A stretch of DNA of 64,000 bases from NCBI RefSeq assembly GCF_963678635.1, contig NC_087070.1, forward strand, positions 24,366,933 to 24,430,932, written 5' to 3'. The notes under the pieces were generated by a model, which was not told the DNA's origin, ran no database searches, and worked only from the letters and a program-made list of their open reading frames with translations. This document shows positions 32,938 to 44,864 of this stretch, piece by piece. How positions within the stretch are numbered: the stretch's first letter is position 1; each line of letters begins with the position of its first letter. This DNA comes from Symsagittifera roscoffensis (taxonomy: Eukaryota > Xenacoelomorpha > Acoela > Convolutidae). Made by a program: the position numbers and the translations under genes.

Positions 32938-33479
32938 GTTCCGACTTTCGATACGAAAGTAAGGGAATATTTGTGCTCGGGGTGGGTTTTTTTTTCTTCA
33001 GACAAATTTCGACTTTTTAACTAGCCATTTTTGACGGGAATTTTTTATATCATTTGAAAGCCATTGTTGTCCTGAGCATAAATTTGAAAAGATATTTCAC
33101 CTGTGATCATTTTTGTAAAGTTATGAGGGTTTGAAGATTGCCATTTTGGCCATTTTGACCAAATTGGGACAATAAACGCGCGATATAATTCGCGCTATTA
33201 ACGCGTAAGCGGAGATTTGATCCTTCTTATAAATCGTTCCAAATTGGTTGAACGAAGCTTATTTGCCATTATTGATTTATTACAAGGAACGAAATCTATC
33301 TTTTTGTACTTTTTATGGCGTGTGGGAGGAATATTTTCATTTAAAAATTTCAAATTTTAGAGAAAAAAAATTGCATTTTATTTTATTTCATTTAATTTTT
33401 TTGTGTTTTTACTGCTGCTCAATAAACGTTAAAAGGCAGTCGGAACATTCAGGGCTTGGCCCTGTTACGAGCATTTTTG
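32938..33479 (+). mobile_element. HINE copy, third of the trio
   Basis: Intact 5' end. The 3' hairpin is slightly damaged (GGGCTTGGCCCTGTTACGAG) and the tail reads CATTTTTG. The third copy is not followed by the 105-base spacer. Confidence 0.8.
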
Positions 33480-33689
33480 TTCAGATTGTAACACACAGTC
33501 GCTGTTTTGTCTCTATCTAAGAACTCCGTGCAAATTCGTTCGAAATTTTTCCTAGGCTGAAAAATTAAGGCACCGGCTCAAGCCTCTATCATCTAATACC
33601 TTGGAAAAATTAATGGCCATCAATTATCTCTTCGAAATCAAATAAAGCCATAACATTAAACTGAAAATGTAACTATCCAAATTACTAAA

Positions 33690-33777
33690 CAAAACTGCTC
33701 GTATCAGGGCAAAGCCCTGAATGTTCCGACTGCCTTTTAAGGTTTATGGAGCAGTAATAACGTTTAAAAGTTCAATG
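33690..33777 (-). mobile_element. HINE 3'-end stub, minus orientation
   Basis: CAAAACTGCTCGTATCAGGG, GTTCCGACTGCC and GGAGCAGTAATAAC, then it runs into the right arm of the inverted duplication. Confidence 0.7.
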
Positions 33778-34242
33778 AAATTGTTTTTTTTTGTTTCCGT
33801 CTTCGATTGAAAATGTGAGCATATTTTTAGTTTAGGGAGCTGGGAGCAAAAAAGTAATTAATCAAGTTTTGTCGCTCATAATTAAGTTAGGAAATATTAT
33901 GCAAAAATTATTTTCACTTAGTTTGCTCTGAAAAACAGCAAGAAGTTACATTTGTGTTGAAAAACCGTTTCTTTTCCACTCCCCTTTCCCACATTCGAAT
34001 TTCAGCCATGAAAAACTATTTTAATATTGGCTTAGTCTTATAAAAATTTGCTGACAAATTGATTATTGTGAACAAATTTGTCGTTCATAATTTTTATCTT
34101 ATACCACGCATTGAAGCATAATAATTCGTGAACAACTAAGGGAATGGCTGTTTTGAAATGTGGGGGGAAAATGAAAAAGAGCCAAAAAAACTTTGCCAAA
34201 GCCTGTCATGGAAAAAAAACTGAAAACTGAAGCAAAACTAGA

Positions 34243-34330
34243 CAAGACTGCTCGTATCAGGGCAAAGCCTTGAATGTTCTGACTGCCTCTTAAGGTCTAT
34301 GGAGCAGTAAAAACATGAGAAAATTAAATG
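34243..34330 (-). mobile_element. HINE 3'-end stub (mirror of 29917-30002)
   Basis: CAAGACTGCTCGTATCAGGG, then GTTCTGACTGCCTC. It matches the stub in the left arm, including AGGCAGTCAGAAC. Confidence 0.75.
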
Positions 34331-34334
34331 TAAA

Positions 34335-34858
34335 CAAGACTGCTTGTATCAGGGGGAAGCCCTGAATGTTCCGACTGCCTTTTAAGGTTTATGGAGCAGT
34401 AATAACATTAAAAAATTGAATGTAATAAAACAAAATGAATTTTTTTTTCTTTTAAAATTTGAAATTTTTTATGAAAATCATCACCCCACACGCCACATAA
34501 AGTACAAAAGGATAGATTTCACTCCTTGTAACAAACCATTTATAGCGAATAAGCTTCTTTTAACCAATTTGGAACGATTTCTAAGACGGAATAACTCTCC
34601 GCTTACGCGTTAATAGCCAAATTATATCGCGCGTTAATTGTCCCAAATTGGTCAAAATGGCCAAAATGGCAATCTTTAAACCCTTATTACTTTACAAATT
34701 ACATATCTTTTCAAATTTAAGCTCAGGACAATAATAGTTTTCGAATGATATAAAAAAATCCGTCAAAAATGGCTAGTTAAAAAGTCGAAATTTGTGTGAA
34801 GAAAAACAACCCACCCCGAGCACAAATATTCCGTTACTTTCGTATCGAAAGTCGGAAC
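34335..34858 (-). mobile_element. HINE copy, near full length (mirror of 29392-29910)
   Basis: Both ends are present. The core reads TTAATAGCCAAATTATATCG, so one half of the palindrome is damaged, and a short stretch near 34697 is deleted. Confidence 0.8.
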
Positions 34859-37267
34859 AATAAAGGTGTACACGTATTTTTCGATATTAAGTTCAGTTAT
34901 TGTCCTTTTTTTCATCTGATTTGCATTTTTATCGATTGTTTGGTTGTCGCAGTCTTTAAACTTTGCTGAAACTGAGCTTAGCAACAATTGCCAAGCAAAA
35001 AAAAAATTAAAATAACGCTAGCAGTGTCTTCAAACGATGTTAAAACAAGTAACAATCCGATAAAAATTGTAATATATAGAGTCTATTTTTCTGAATGGCA
35101 AATTACAGCAAAACGGATTATAATTTTTTAAATATGAACTAAATCGATGCAAAAGGTTAGCTTGCTTGCTGCATAATCATTGCTGAAAACTTATTAAACG
35201 TCGGTGACCTAGAATGATTCTGAGAATGAGTTCTGAGCAGTGAAATTTATTTTGAATCTTCGAAACTTGGTTTTCGCCATTGCAAAGTTCCTAGTTTTAG
35301 TCAATCATAGTCACTGATGTCCATTAAAATTATAAAAATTAAAATTCAAATTAATAGTGTAAGAAAATTATAAAAATTGTTGGATCCAATTCAAATTTTT
35401 TCAAAAGTTTTAATTTTTTCCTGAGAATTTTAAATTATCCTTCAGTCTGTTTTTAGCAATTTTCTGCCAATTTTGGTATTTTTTTGCAACTTCATGCAAG
35501 TAGTTCCCAAACCAATTTTTTCGAACTTTTATAATTGCGACAAAAGTTCATCAAATTTGTCGTGAAAATTTAGATTGTTGGCTTTTTCCGCGGAACTGTG
35601 AAAAGTGAAATTAATTATCATGAACGAACTCTGATCTTTGGCGTCAGATCAAATACAGCTGAAGCAATTTAAATTTTTTTCAATTTAAATTGGTCGGTTT
35701 AAATTAAAATTTTTCATTCAACTTGAGAGGGCTGATAATTTCACATTTAAATAAACTGAAATTTAAATGAAAATTTAAATTAATTTAAATTTTTTTTTAA
35801 TGGACATAACAGATCATAGTCATTTAGCCCAAAAATGCTAGCAAGTGGCACGAAAAATTGCCACAGCATTTTTTTGCAAATTACCCGCAAGTGGACAAAG
35901 TTTGCCCGCAAGTAGTTCAAAATCTTTGAATATCAAACATTTTTTTTGCAAATGGCCTCAAAATGCAGTAAAAACTGTGTTTAAAGGAGCAAAAGGGAGT
36001 AGGAAAAGAATCAAAGTAAGACTTGCGAATTAGATGCACATAAATTAGACTATTTAACCTTCAGTAATTTAATTGATTCATTTTTTTGAGAAACAACATT
36101 CCTTCTCACAAAACTCGCGGAAACAGACGTTTCGATAATCTAATGCGCTTTATGCTTGTTTTAGGCTATTGAGTTTAATTTATTTTTTGAAAACAATTCA
36201 GCACATAACTGGGAAAACAAACGCAAACCTCTAAACAATCTTGTAGAATAATTGCAAGACTGACCTTCTCTTCACTATTACTAGCATTTTTTGTTCAGGT
36301 CTTCCTATCCTTACACAGATTTTTATGCGAACTAAATTGGCCATGACGAACATATTTGGTCTTCAATTTTAACCTTGAGGTTTGTGTGAGGTTGGGGAAA
36401 AAAAGAACCGGGGTCTCAATTGGAATCGAAAAATAATTGAATTCTCTAATTCAGATGCGCATGATTGTTTACAACCATCTAATTGTACGAAATTGCAATC
36501 AAAACGTAGAAATCTCATGATTTTGTTCTTTCTTGCTATGTTGTTTCTTTTCTCTGGAACAATGTGGCTAAATTGAGAATTTTTGACCATTTTTTACACA
36601 ATGGACCTATTTCACTAAGAACTCAATCAATTGGCTCCGTACTTTAAATGTTTTTGAGGAGAAGTGTATTGAACGAAATTTATACGATAGTTGATTAATT
36701 AGCTGAAAAACGCCCAAATTCAAAACAAGACCGGGTTTTTGGTTTAATACGTAAGCGGACAGATACCCTAAATTTGATGGCAAGCAAATAGTTTTGAAAA
36801 AACAAATTTTTCTTGGACGGGGCTTCCTTTAAATGTAAAACATTCTAGTTTTGGTTGGTGTTGACGTAGTTATATTGATATCTACTTCGAACTTTTGATA
36901 GAATTGGAGAGATCGATTATGTTTGAGAAACAAAGGTAGAACGTGAGGTAACCTTTAGTTATAATTGGTTGCTCGTCTAGTCACATCTATCACTGCAGTT
37001 CCGGAAGGTATCTAGCGGCAAAACTGTTCCAGTCTTAGCGTCTCGTGCTGGTGTCGACACCTTTTCTCTGTAAGGCACGCTCAAGAAAAACGCAATAAAA
37101 ATTTTTTCGAGGCAAAATTATGCCAGTTTTATTGGCCATATTTTCTCGGCGCCCAGAGAATTGAGTGAAACTTAATTTCCGGCAGTTAGTAAGCTACTAT
37201 GGCAGTTAGTTAAGTAGGCAATTTTCAGTTAGTGGGGAGAACCGATGAAAACTCCCCTTATGTAAAG
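34859..37267. other. AT-rich sequence without genes; AATTTAAATT cluster
   Basis: From about 35665 to 35800 the palindrome AATTTAAATT or close variants recur at least five times. Elsewhere only short frames without domains were seen (for example 35845-36033 and 36369-36590). Confidence 0.4.
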
Positions 37268-37318
37268 TTATCTTTTCAGCTGCGGAGGTTTGGCGGCTCC
37301 ATCGGTTTTCTCCCGTAA
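37236..37318. other. Inverted repeat at the end of a LINE coding fragment
   Basis: GGGGAGAACCGATG near 37238 pairs with CATCGGTTTTCTCCC ending near 37314, with a loop of about 50 bases. The loop contains the LINE stop codon. Confidence 0.4.
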
Positions 37319-37477
37319 GCTCTCGATAGTGAGGGTGATATGGTGTTCCCGGCAATTAACTAGATAGTCCATGGTGTGTGGTCCTATGTAACAATTTAAA
37401 CAGATGTCGGGTGTATTGTTGCACAGTCTGTGATGGAGCCGAGTAACTAGTACAAAACTCTGCGAATATATTTTTGT
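37268..37477 (-). pseudogene. LINE (Jockey/R1-like) ORF2 C-terminal fragment
   Basis: A 70-codon minus-strand frame ends at TAA (37268-37270). It reads SFVLVTRLHHRLC, then DICLNCYIGPHTMDYLVNC and REHHITLTIESL. The C-x2-C...H-T-x5-C pattern followed by a threonine-leucine stretch resembles the C-terminal zinc-knuckle tail after the reverse transcriptase of Jockey- and R1-type LINEs. The upstream reverse transcriptase is not present next to it, so this is a 5'-truncated insertion. The frame has no ATG at its start. It ends with the hairpin at 37236-37318. Confidence 0.6.
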
Positions 37478-39813
37478 TCAGTTCAAATTAGCTAATGAAG
37501 TGCATAAGTGATAAGAAAACACATCATTGGGAAGCTGAAACGGTTGTTGAAATGATACCGCAACAGACTCGGGAAGGTTAGTCGGGGATTATGCATTTTT
37601 GCTTGATTCTTTTGCAATTACGGAATCCAAAGAAAAGCAACAACGGTAAAACCATGGAGCAAGTTCAAATTACAGCCTTTTTTATCTTTTCTTTTTTGAT
37701 TTTTTGTTTCGGTAAACTCAAAGTGCCAACTAAGCCTCATAATGATTTTTTGATCTATAAGTTATGACTTTCAAATACCTAATCCTACACTTTTTTGAAA
37801 GTTTTATATTTGGATGGAACTTAATTTGCCAAATCAATGTGTTAAATAGAGTTTCAAGTAAAACAACGTATACAAAATCTGCTGCTAGTTTGTCATTAAA
37901 ATTTAATTTTCAAATCGGAAGTAATCACTTTTTGAATGTTGCGAATGGTAATAAATGACAGAGCAGAATAAATTTGTTGCTTTCTAGATATTGATTTGAC
38001 TACCACCTGGAATCAAAATAATTTCAAAGCATACTGATTAGGCTTCCGAAAAAATCTATTTTTGCTCTGATGTAGTAGCTTCTCTTTTTAAGAAAAGCAA
38101 GAAACCCGAGTTGACCATCCCTCAAAAAGATTCCCCCAAAGATTTGCGTATGATTAGAAAATTCCGTTATCCTATAACTTTTAATAAGAAATATTCGAAG
38201 ATAGCAACAAAGATAGCCAAGGTTCATAAAAATTGCCCGAAACACTTGGAACATGTTTCTGTACCGTAATAACAGATAAAACTCAGTTTAGCATTTTTTT
38301 TTCAAAATTTTGCAACAAAAATTCCGAGATAGTTGTTATGATGTGTGCATTTTCAGCAAAAAATTTGACTTTTTATTTAAATAGCCTTCTAGCTAATCCT
38401 AATAAGCGGTTCGAAATTATTTTGGAGATTAAGAAAATCAACTCTGACGAAACTTTCATAAGCTTTGGACGTATTGTATGTGGGGTTCGGGTATAGCTCG
38501 ACGTAAAAAAACTAACTCGATAAAATTAATGAGTTTTTCAATAGCCTCGTGTAACAAAACGCGTCTTTTTGCCTACAAGGTTCTATTTTCATTTTCTGCG
38601 ACACCGGAGAATTTTCAAACAAGTAATAAAAAACTTTTTTTATAAATGGTAACGAAAAGAAAACTGAATAATTTTGGTGGGAAAGTTTCTTAACTTACAA
38701 CTTTCTTGTAAGAAAAGTCACTATCTTAAAATTTTCGTATCAGAATAAATCCATGTCTTGTAACATTCTTAGAGCCTAATTTTGTAAGAAATAGTAATTT
38801 TATCATAATCAAAGATCTATGATAGCGACTTTTGGACACCGCGAGAACCGTCGATTTGATAATTCAGCAAAGTAATAACTTTTTCCAAACAAGCTTAATG
38901 CAGTAAATCTAAAAGTGCTCGAAAACTATAGAACTTTAAGTAGCAGCAGCTGTTGTATTTAGCAATAGGAAATTTTTTATGGTACAAGTGATGTCTCTTT
39001 TGGCTAACCAAAAACACTGTCTTTGTTTGGAGATTTGGAGTTTCAATAAGGCTTTCTCTCAAATGAGAAATTTTCTTGCTATTGTGTTTTGGTACCTAAC
39101 TCAAATACATATAGCTAAACACATTTTTTTAGGTAAGGAAAATGCCTATCACATAGTTTTCATGCTGAATTTTGTGAATTATATGAAGATTTATGGAATT
39201 GTATGACGTGAGGTTTTAGATAATATTGGACCCTTAAACACATCATCTTCCTTTGTGCATCCTTATTTATGTGCCACCAATTTTTGTTCTGACTTTCAAG
39301 GTTATCAAAGGAAAATGGCCAAAAAGAAAAGCGGCTTTTGAAAGAACTATTTTCTTGCTAGAAATAAAAGTAGATAAAATAAAATACCTAAGCAAAAAGA
39401 CTGATTAGAATTTTGATGTTTGATATCATACATGCCTCCATAATTTTATGTAACCCGACAAACAAAAATGCATTGCAAAAAATTCCTGTGACAGACGCTT
39501 ATTTTTTGCAACTCCAGTTAAGTAGAATTTAACATACTTAAATTGCTTTTCGTCTCAATTTTCCCCTCCCAGTGGCAGCAAATTCCGGCTATCAAATCCG
39601 TTTGAAAGCAAATTAATGGTTCCAACTATATGACCTCCGTTCAGTTGAAAGTACTCTTGAGCGACTAGTAATAAACAGCGCTCGAAATAAATTCGCGGTG
39701 ATAAGTTGAGCATTGAAGACAAATGAAGAATGCTAGTTCAGATAAAATAAGCACATGCAATTAGCTAAAAAAAATTGGCCAATATAGCATTTATTCAAAT
39801 ACAAATCTCGAAA
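37478..39813. other. AT-rich sequence without recognised features
   Basis: Short frames only (37764-37958, 38024-38496, 38979-39206). None shows a domain or splice context. Confidence 0.35.
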
Positions 39814-40347
39814 CACGACTGCTCGTATCATGGCGAAGCCCTGGGTGTTCCGACTGCATTTTAAGGTTTATTGAGCAGCAATGATACATAAAAAAATAAA
39901 TGAAATAAAATGAAATTTTTTTTCTAAAATTTGAAATTTTTTAATGAAAATCATCCCCCCACACGCCATATAAAATACAAAAAGATAGATTTCGTTCCTT
40001 GTAACAAATCAATTATGGCAAATAAGCTTCGTTCAACCAATTTGGAACGATTTATAAGACGGATTAAATCTCGCTTACTCGTTAATAGCGCGAATTATAT
40101 TGCGCGTTAATTGTCCCAAATTGGTCAAAATGGCCAAAATGGCAATCTTTAAACCCTCATAATTTTACAAAAAATGATCACAGGTGAAATATCTTTTCAA
40201 ATTAAAGCTCAAGACAACAATACCTTTTGAATGATATAAAAAAATTCTATCAGAAATGGCTAGTTAAAAAGTCGAAATTTGTCTGAAGAAAAAAAAAACC
40301 CACCCCGAGCACAAATATTCCGTTATTTTCGTATCGAAAGTCGGAAC
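39814..40347 (-). mobile_element. HINE copy, near full length
   Basis: CACGACTGCTCGTATCATGG at the left, TCGTATCGAAAGTCGGAAC at the right. The core is mostly kept (TTAATAGCGCGAATTATATT). Confidence 0.8.
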
Positions 40348-40544
40348 AATAATAACTATGTGACCTCGGCATAGTTTGATAAATTCAACATAGCAATTGA
40401 AAAGTTTCCAGAAAAGTTTTTGTTGCGATCATCAGGTCTCTCCTGATAAAAAAGTTCAGTTCCATTACAAAAAAACTCTATTGGATCACCCGCACTGCCG
40501 CGAAATGGATTACAAACGATTTATACAGATAATGTAGCAAAAAC

Positions 40545-41425
40545 CTCGAAACAGATCAGCATTGATTAACAATCAAATTAATTTGATTAAAAATGTAGCT
40601 TAAAAAACCCTTTTCCATCAATAAATCGATTTAATCATTTTTTTTTCAACTTTTTGGTTTGATATTAACAAGAGTTTTTAGAAACAAAAAACGTTTTAAA
40701 TTGATTTAAATCGATTTTTGTCCACTTTTTTGGATACTTTTTTAAACAGATTCTATGCAGATTATATTCAGATTTTCTCGGTTATCAAAAAATAGAGAAA
40801 ATTGGAAATTTAATTTGTATGCTTTTTATTTGACTTTCGGGTTGATGTTTGGCATGAAAAAGTTCGGAGAGTAACTAGTCTGTATCTTTTGCACCAAAAC
40901 ATTGCAATTTAATTGCTCTAAATTGAGTTTCTCTAAATTGAGAATCTCATTTCCTTTCACTCAAAAAGAGTTTCCTCTTCAATTCTATGTCATTTGCCTC
41001 AAATAATTGCGCCTGGAACTTTGAGAAAATGATAAATTGGATAAACTGTTCATTCTTTTACTTTTCCTATCGCAGCAGTCCTTAGATTTGGAAAAAAAAG
41101 GTTTCCCTTCATCGCAATTTTTGCGGCAAAAAAACTCTTCTTGATTCTCGCTCTCTTTATTTGCGATGGAGGTTTTTTTGAGCTCAAAAACTTGCTCTAT
41201 TTTTTTTAAATAAAAATAAATCATTTTTTTGAGATTATTATAGATTCCACTGCTCAGCAAAAACCATGTAAATTAACTTAAACTGATTTCATAACCAAAA
41301 AAAAAATGTTTTTTTTTCTACCGTAAAAACTCATTCAATCCTTTCTTCTAAATCGATTTTATTTCAAAATTTTATCTGTTGAGAAATCGATTTAAATTGA
41401 TTTCAATCTCAAGTTTGTCAGCGCT
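40545..41425. repeat. AATCGATTTAAAT-rich stretch, possible diverged MITE
   Basis: AATCGATTTAA and AAATTGATTTAAATCGATTT occur at about 40625 and 40695, and AAATCGATTTAAATTGATTT at about 41391. The arrangement could be two ends of an old inverted-repeat element, but termini and target duplications could not be fixed. Confidence 0.35.
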
Positions 41426-41462
41426 GGCACCTAATTAAATGGCATTGGAGCACCTAAGCAAA

Positions 41463-41876
41463 CAAAACTGCTTGTGTCAGGGCAAAAGCCTGAATCTTAC
41501 TACGGTCTTTTAAGGCGTATGAAATAGTGTTCGTAATGAATTTTTCTCAATGAAACTTTGTGCTAGGTAAAATTCGAAGTGATTCATTTTACATACAGCA
41601 AATCTTTAAATAGACCAAATGCCATGCGTCAATTCAATTTGGTCCGATTTCTAAGACGGATTAAATCTTCTCTAATGGATTAAATATATCGCGCACTGGT
41701 AGTCCCACAGGGTGAATGTATAGTTTTTTTTTATTTTTGCGCTCCGGAAAACAATACTTTTTGTATGAAAGTTTAAAATTCCGTCAAAAACAGATAGTTA
41801 AAAAGTTGATATCTGTCTGAAGAAAAAAAAACTTTCCTTATCACAAATATTTCTTCAGTTTTTCGAAAATTGGAAC
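41463..41876 (-). mobile_element. Old diverged HINE copy
   Basis: CAAAACTGCTTGTGTCAGGG at the left, TTTTTCGAAAATTGGAAC at the right. Much of the interior is shortened. Confidence 0.6.
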
Positions 41877-41936
41877 AAAAACGCTCCTACGATACTTAAT
41901 AGGACCATGAATAGGATACTTAGCGGGCTATCTGTT

Positions 41937-42085
41937 TCTTACTTTCAATGCGTAGGCGGTAATATAATCCGTTTTAGATAAATCGTTTCAAACTGAATCG
42001 AGGGTAATTGTTTGGCCTTATCAATATCTTACTGGAACGCATCTTTTTTGAACTTTACAGAGCATGGGGTGGAGAACTTTCAAAA
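41937..42085 (+). mobile_element. Internal fragment of a diverged HINE
   Basis: TCAATGCGTAGGCGG, AATCCGTTTTAGA, AATCGTTTCAAACTG and a CATGGGGTGGAGAA box follow the order of the family middle. Both ends are missing. Confidence 0.4.
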
Positions 42086-42240
42086 ATAATCATGCAAATT
42101 TCACAAAACACATGTTGAGCAGTCCGAAATTGTCAGAGATAGGTGCCGATTTTAAGCTCAGCGAAAAAAATAAACAAATGTTTATCAACCTGGGTTAATT
42201 TTTTTGAATGAATACTTACTGGCTGGCATATAAATTGGAT

Positions 42241-42293
42241 CTACTTAACAATTTCCCCCTATTACAAAAGGGGGGAGGGAATTGTTAAGTAGG
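42241..42293. repeat. Palindromic poly-C/poly-G element
   Basis: CTACTTAACAATT (42241-42253) pairs perfectly with AATTGTTAAGTAG (42280-42292), with C5 and G6 inner stems. Related G-rich pieces follow at 42446-42512, and a related piece sits beside the exon-2 donor at 31050. Confidence 0.65.
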
Positions 42294-42445
42294 TTCAGCT
42301 AGCAAATTACTAGCAAATTAGTCGAACGTTCAGCCAATCAGAATGCAGCAAATTCTGAAACCGAGAAAGTTCTAATTGCCAACATGTGTTACACTTAGCA
42401 AAAAAGCACGTAAAATGAACTAAGCAAATGAGCACGTAAATTATA

Positions 42446-42512
42446 GGGGGGGAGGGGGGGGAGAGATTCTTAAGTAGGTACCACAGGGGGGGGGGGGAAT
42501 TGTTAAGAAGAT
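42446..42512. repeat. Two further G-run pieces of the same element
   Basis: G-runs with an A interruption precede AGATTCTTAAGTAGGTACC. A run of 12 or more G then precedes AATTGTTAAGAAG. Confidence 0.55.
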
Positions 42513-43211
42513 CCTATAAATCTTCTGGAATTATCACAGTAAAATCATTTTTTGAAGGCAATCAGGCCATTATTGTATTTGAGAAAACTGGAACCTGAAA
42601 TTTCACTCAAATTAATGTCCTTTTTTTTGGTCGATTGATTTGGGTTCAAATTACCAAAAAAAACCGAATCAATTTATGAAACACCTATGATGTGAAAAAA
42701 ACGTCTAAAAATTTATTGTATTTGACGACAAAAAGGACTGTATTACCAAATAAAATGCCAAATTATTTTCTTTGAAAACTGTATAAAACTTTGAGCCCTA
42801 ATTTTTTTTCCAAAAAAATTTCGAACCCAACAAAAATGTCAGTTTGCTTGGTTCACAAATGGCCCAGTAGATATCGCATATATGTAAGCCGAACGAATCC
42901 ACCCAAGACTTACGGTTTTAAGAGTGTTTTATTGGGTCCAGTTTTTTTTTCATCTGGTTATCTTATAATAATTTTGGTAAAAACCAAGGCCACGGTTTTT
43001 CATCCTTTTTGTCTAAATCTTTAGAAAACAGATTTTTTTCTCAAAATCTTTCAAGTTTTCCGGATAATTTAAACCACCTGCGTAAGGATATAGTTTTCAA
43101 AATAATAGCTGCTTTGTGCTAAGTTCGGGTTTAGTCCTCCCATGAGTTTGTGATTGGAGATCTGAAAATTTGATTTCTTGAAATTAACTTGAAACTGGAA
43201 AATATTACAAC

Positions 43212-43936
43212 TAAGGCTGTGCGGTGCTTCGATTTTGCATCGAATATCGATTCAAGGGCATTCATCGTCATCGAATCGAAAGTCAATGCAAAAAATATTC
43301 GATGATCGATGATTGGCAGCTGCGTTTTTCTGAGAATTGCGCTACAGCTATGACGCGTTTACACATTAGTTACGTCATTAATAAGTTCTCTAGAGTGATT
43401 AGCTAACACTTAAGTGATTGGAAATAGCCTTCTAACTTACTTTATCTGAGAAATGCGCTACAGCTATTACAACAACAGTTGTTGACAATGCAGGCTTTCG
43501 AGCTCTGGTAAAAGCGCTGGACCCCAAGTTTGATATGCCAACAAAAACAAACTTTTCACGCACAATTATTCCACAACTATACGAGAAAGAACAAAGAAAA
43601 CTTACGAATTTTGTGAAAGAAAAGCACCTCTACTGGAAAAAAAACTGAAAAATTCCCAAAAATTGCCAAACTCGCAGAAAACTTACTGTGTATTCCTTGA
43701 ACTGCTGTCCCAGCAAGAGAGTATGGTCTGATGCGGGTAACATATTAACATCAGCGCGACAAACACTATCTCCCGTAAATTTTCTTATGCTACTTTTCTT
43801 GCGTGAGAACTTAAAATAAAATTTTGTTTCTGATTCAAATTTTGCATCGTATCGAAAATTCATCGAGTTCGATGAATTTTTCCGCATCGCATCGTCATCG
43901 CATCGATTTTGAAAAAGGTTGTTTCACACAGCCTTA
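43212..43936 (+). mobile_element. Internally deleted hAT element (725 bp), unit A
   Basis: Terminal inverted repeats TAAGGCTGTG at both ends; subterminal regions are rich in ATCGATG/CATCG. Outside are ATTACAAC (43204-43211) and ATTACAGC (43937-43944), an 8-base duplication with one mismatch. The interior holds transposase remnants. Confidence 0.85.
43487..43819 (+). pseudogene. hAT transposase remnant, unit A (two blocks joined by a deletion)
   Basis: The first block reads NAGFRALVKALDPKFDMPTK and SRTIIPQLYEKEQRK, like the region just after the BED finger and linker of hAT transposases. The second block reads FPKIAKLAENLLCIPGTAVP, then LSPVNFLMLLFLRENLK before TAA 43817-43819, like the C-terminal hAT dimerisation domain. 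The catalytic core between them is gone. Near 43640 this copy has an extra A compared with unit B, which breaks the frame between the blocks. A second shift lies before LTSARQTLSP. It cannot encode an active enzyme. Confidence 0.7.
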
Positions 43937-44421
43937 ATTACAGCAGACTTTTTTTTCTGCTACTTTTTTTTCATTTTTTGCCGACTTTTGAAGAAAAAAA
44001 ATACAAGAATAAAAATGCTTTGCTGGTTTTTTATTCAGACCAGTTTTGACAATCAAAATAAACAATTTTAAATTTTAGCAACGAGGTTATTAACTCCCAG
44101 AGCACTGAGTTAAAATATATTTTACGTGCAATCAATTTTTCGCAAAATTCTTGATCATGTTCTGGAGCAAGTTATGCGCTTTTTGAATTTTAATATGCAA
44201 TGATGAAAAGATAACGCGATTATCCACGCATTGCGAGTTATCTTCAGCTCATTTTTTTTCCGAATTGAATTATGGCAAGCTGTTGGGCACTTTTATTTTG
44301 TTATTACTCAAATTTTAACACGTAAGCTATAGTAATGGCAGTCTCAATTTTTTAATTTATACTAATTTTTTAATGAAAAACTTTGCGACACCAACTAAAT
44401 AGCATTCAGATTATTCATGAG

Positions 44422-44829
44422 CAGTAGCGGATTTAGGGTGGGGCGGGGGAGGCGGACGTCTTTTCTCAGGGATTCATCCCCTGCCGACCCCTTTGTACTA
44501 TTTTGAGATATCCATTTTTGGCTGACTGACCTTAAATTTTTTCTAAAGGCGCCTTTGTTGCTAATCTTTGCTTATTTTAAGGGGGAGCGCGCCGAAAAAA
44601 CGCGATTTTTTGGTCGACATTTTTCAAAAAGTGCCTAAAAACTCCTTTTTGGCTTTTTTAAATTTGTCTGCGGCGCAGAGATTTGTATCAAGTTAAAGTC
44701 TTTCTAGTAGTTTGGGAGAGCTCAGAAAAGCAATTTGGTCGACCGACCTAAAAAAAAAGGTCGACACAATTTTCAATTTTCTTTTCTGAAAATCCGCCGC
44801 CCCTCAACAAATTTCTAGATCCGCGCCTG
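44422..44829 (+). mobile_element. 408-bp hAT-like MITE, unit A
   Basis: Ends CAGTAGCGGATTTAG and the inverse of CAGGCGCGGATCTAG. Flanks are TTCATGAG (44414-44421) and TTCAGGAG (44830-44837), seven of eight identical. It is non-coding. It shares GATATCCATTTTTGGC and CAATTTGGTCGACC with the shorter MITE at 27332. Confidence 0.8.
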
Positions 44830-44864
44830 TTCAGGAGTTTGATCTTAAAAACGTGCAGTCTGAA

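Larger units (their letters stand above)
33778..34858 (-). repeat. Right arm of the inverted duplication flanking receptor exon 2
   Basis: Inverse of 29392-30467. It contains about 465 bases matching 30003-30467, the HINE stub at 34243-34330 and the full HINE at 34335-34858, in mirrored order. Confidence 0.8.

Noticed and set aside
31741..33479. Regularly spaced repeats resembling a CRISPR array
   Set aside because: Units are about 0.5 kb transposon copies with hairpin ends in an animal genome. There are no unique short spacers and no cas genes.
40985..41260. 91-codon minus-strand frame with a Lys/Glu-rich middle
   Set aside because: No domain, no splice or conservation support; composition follows local A/T runs.
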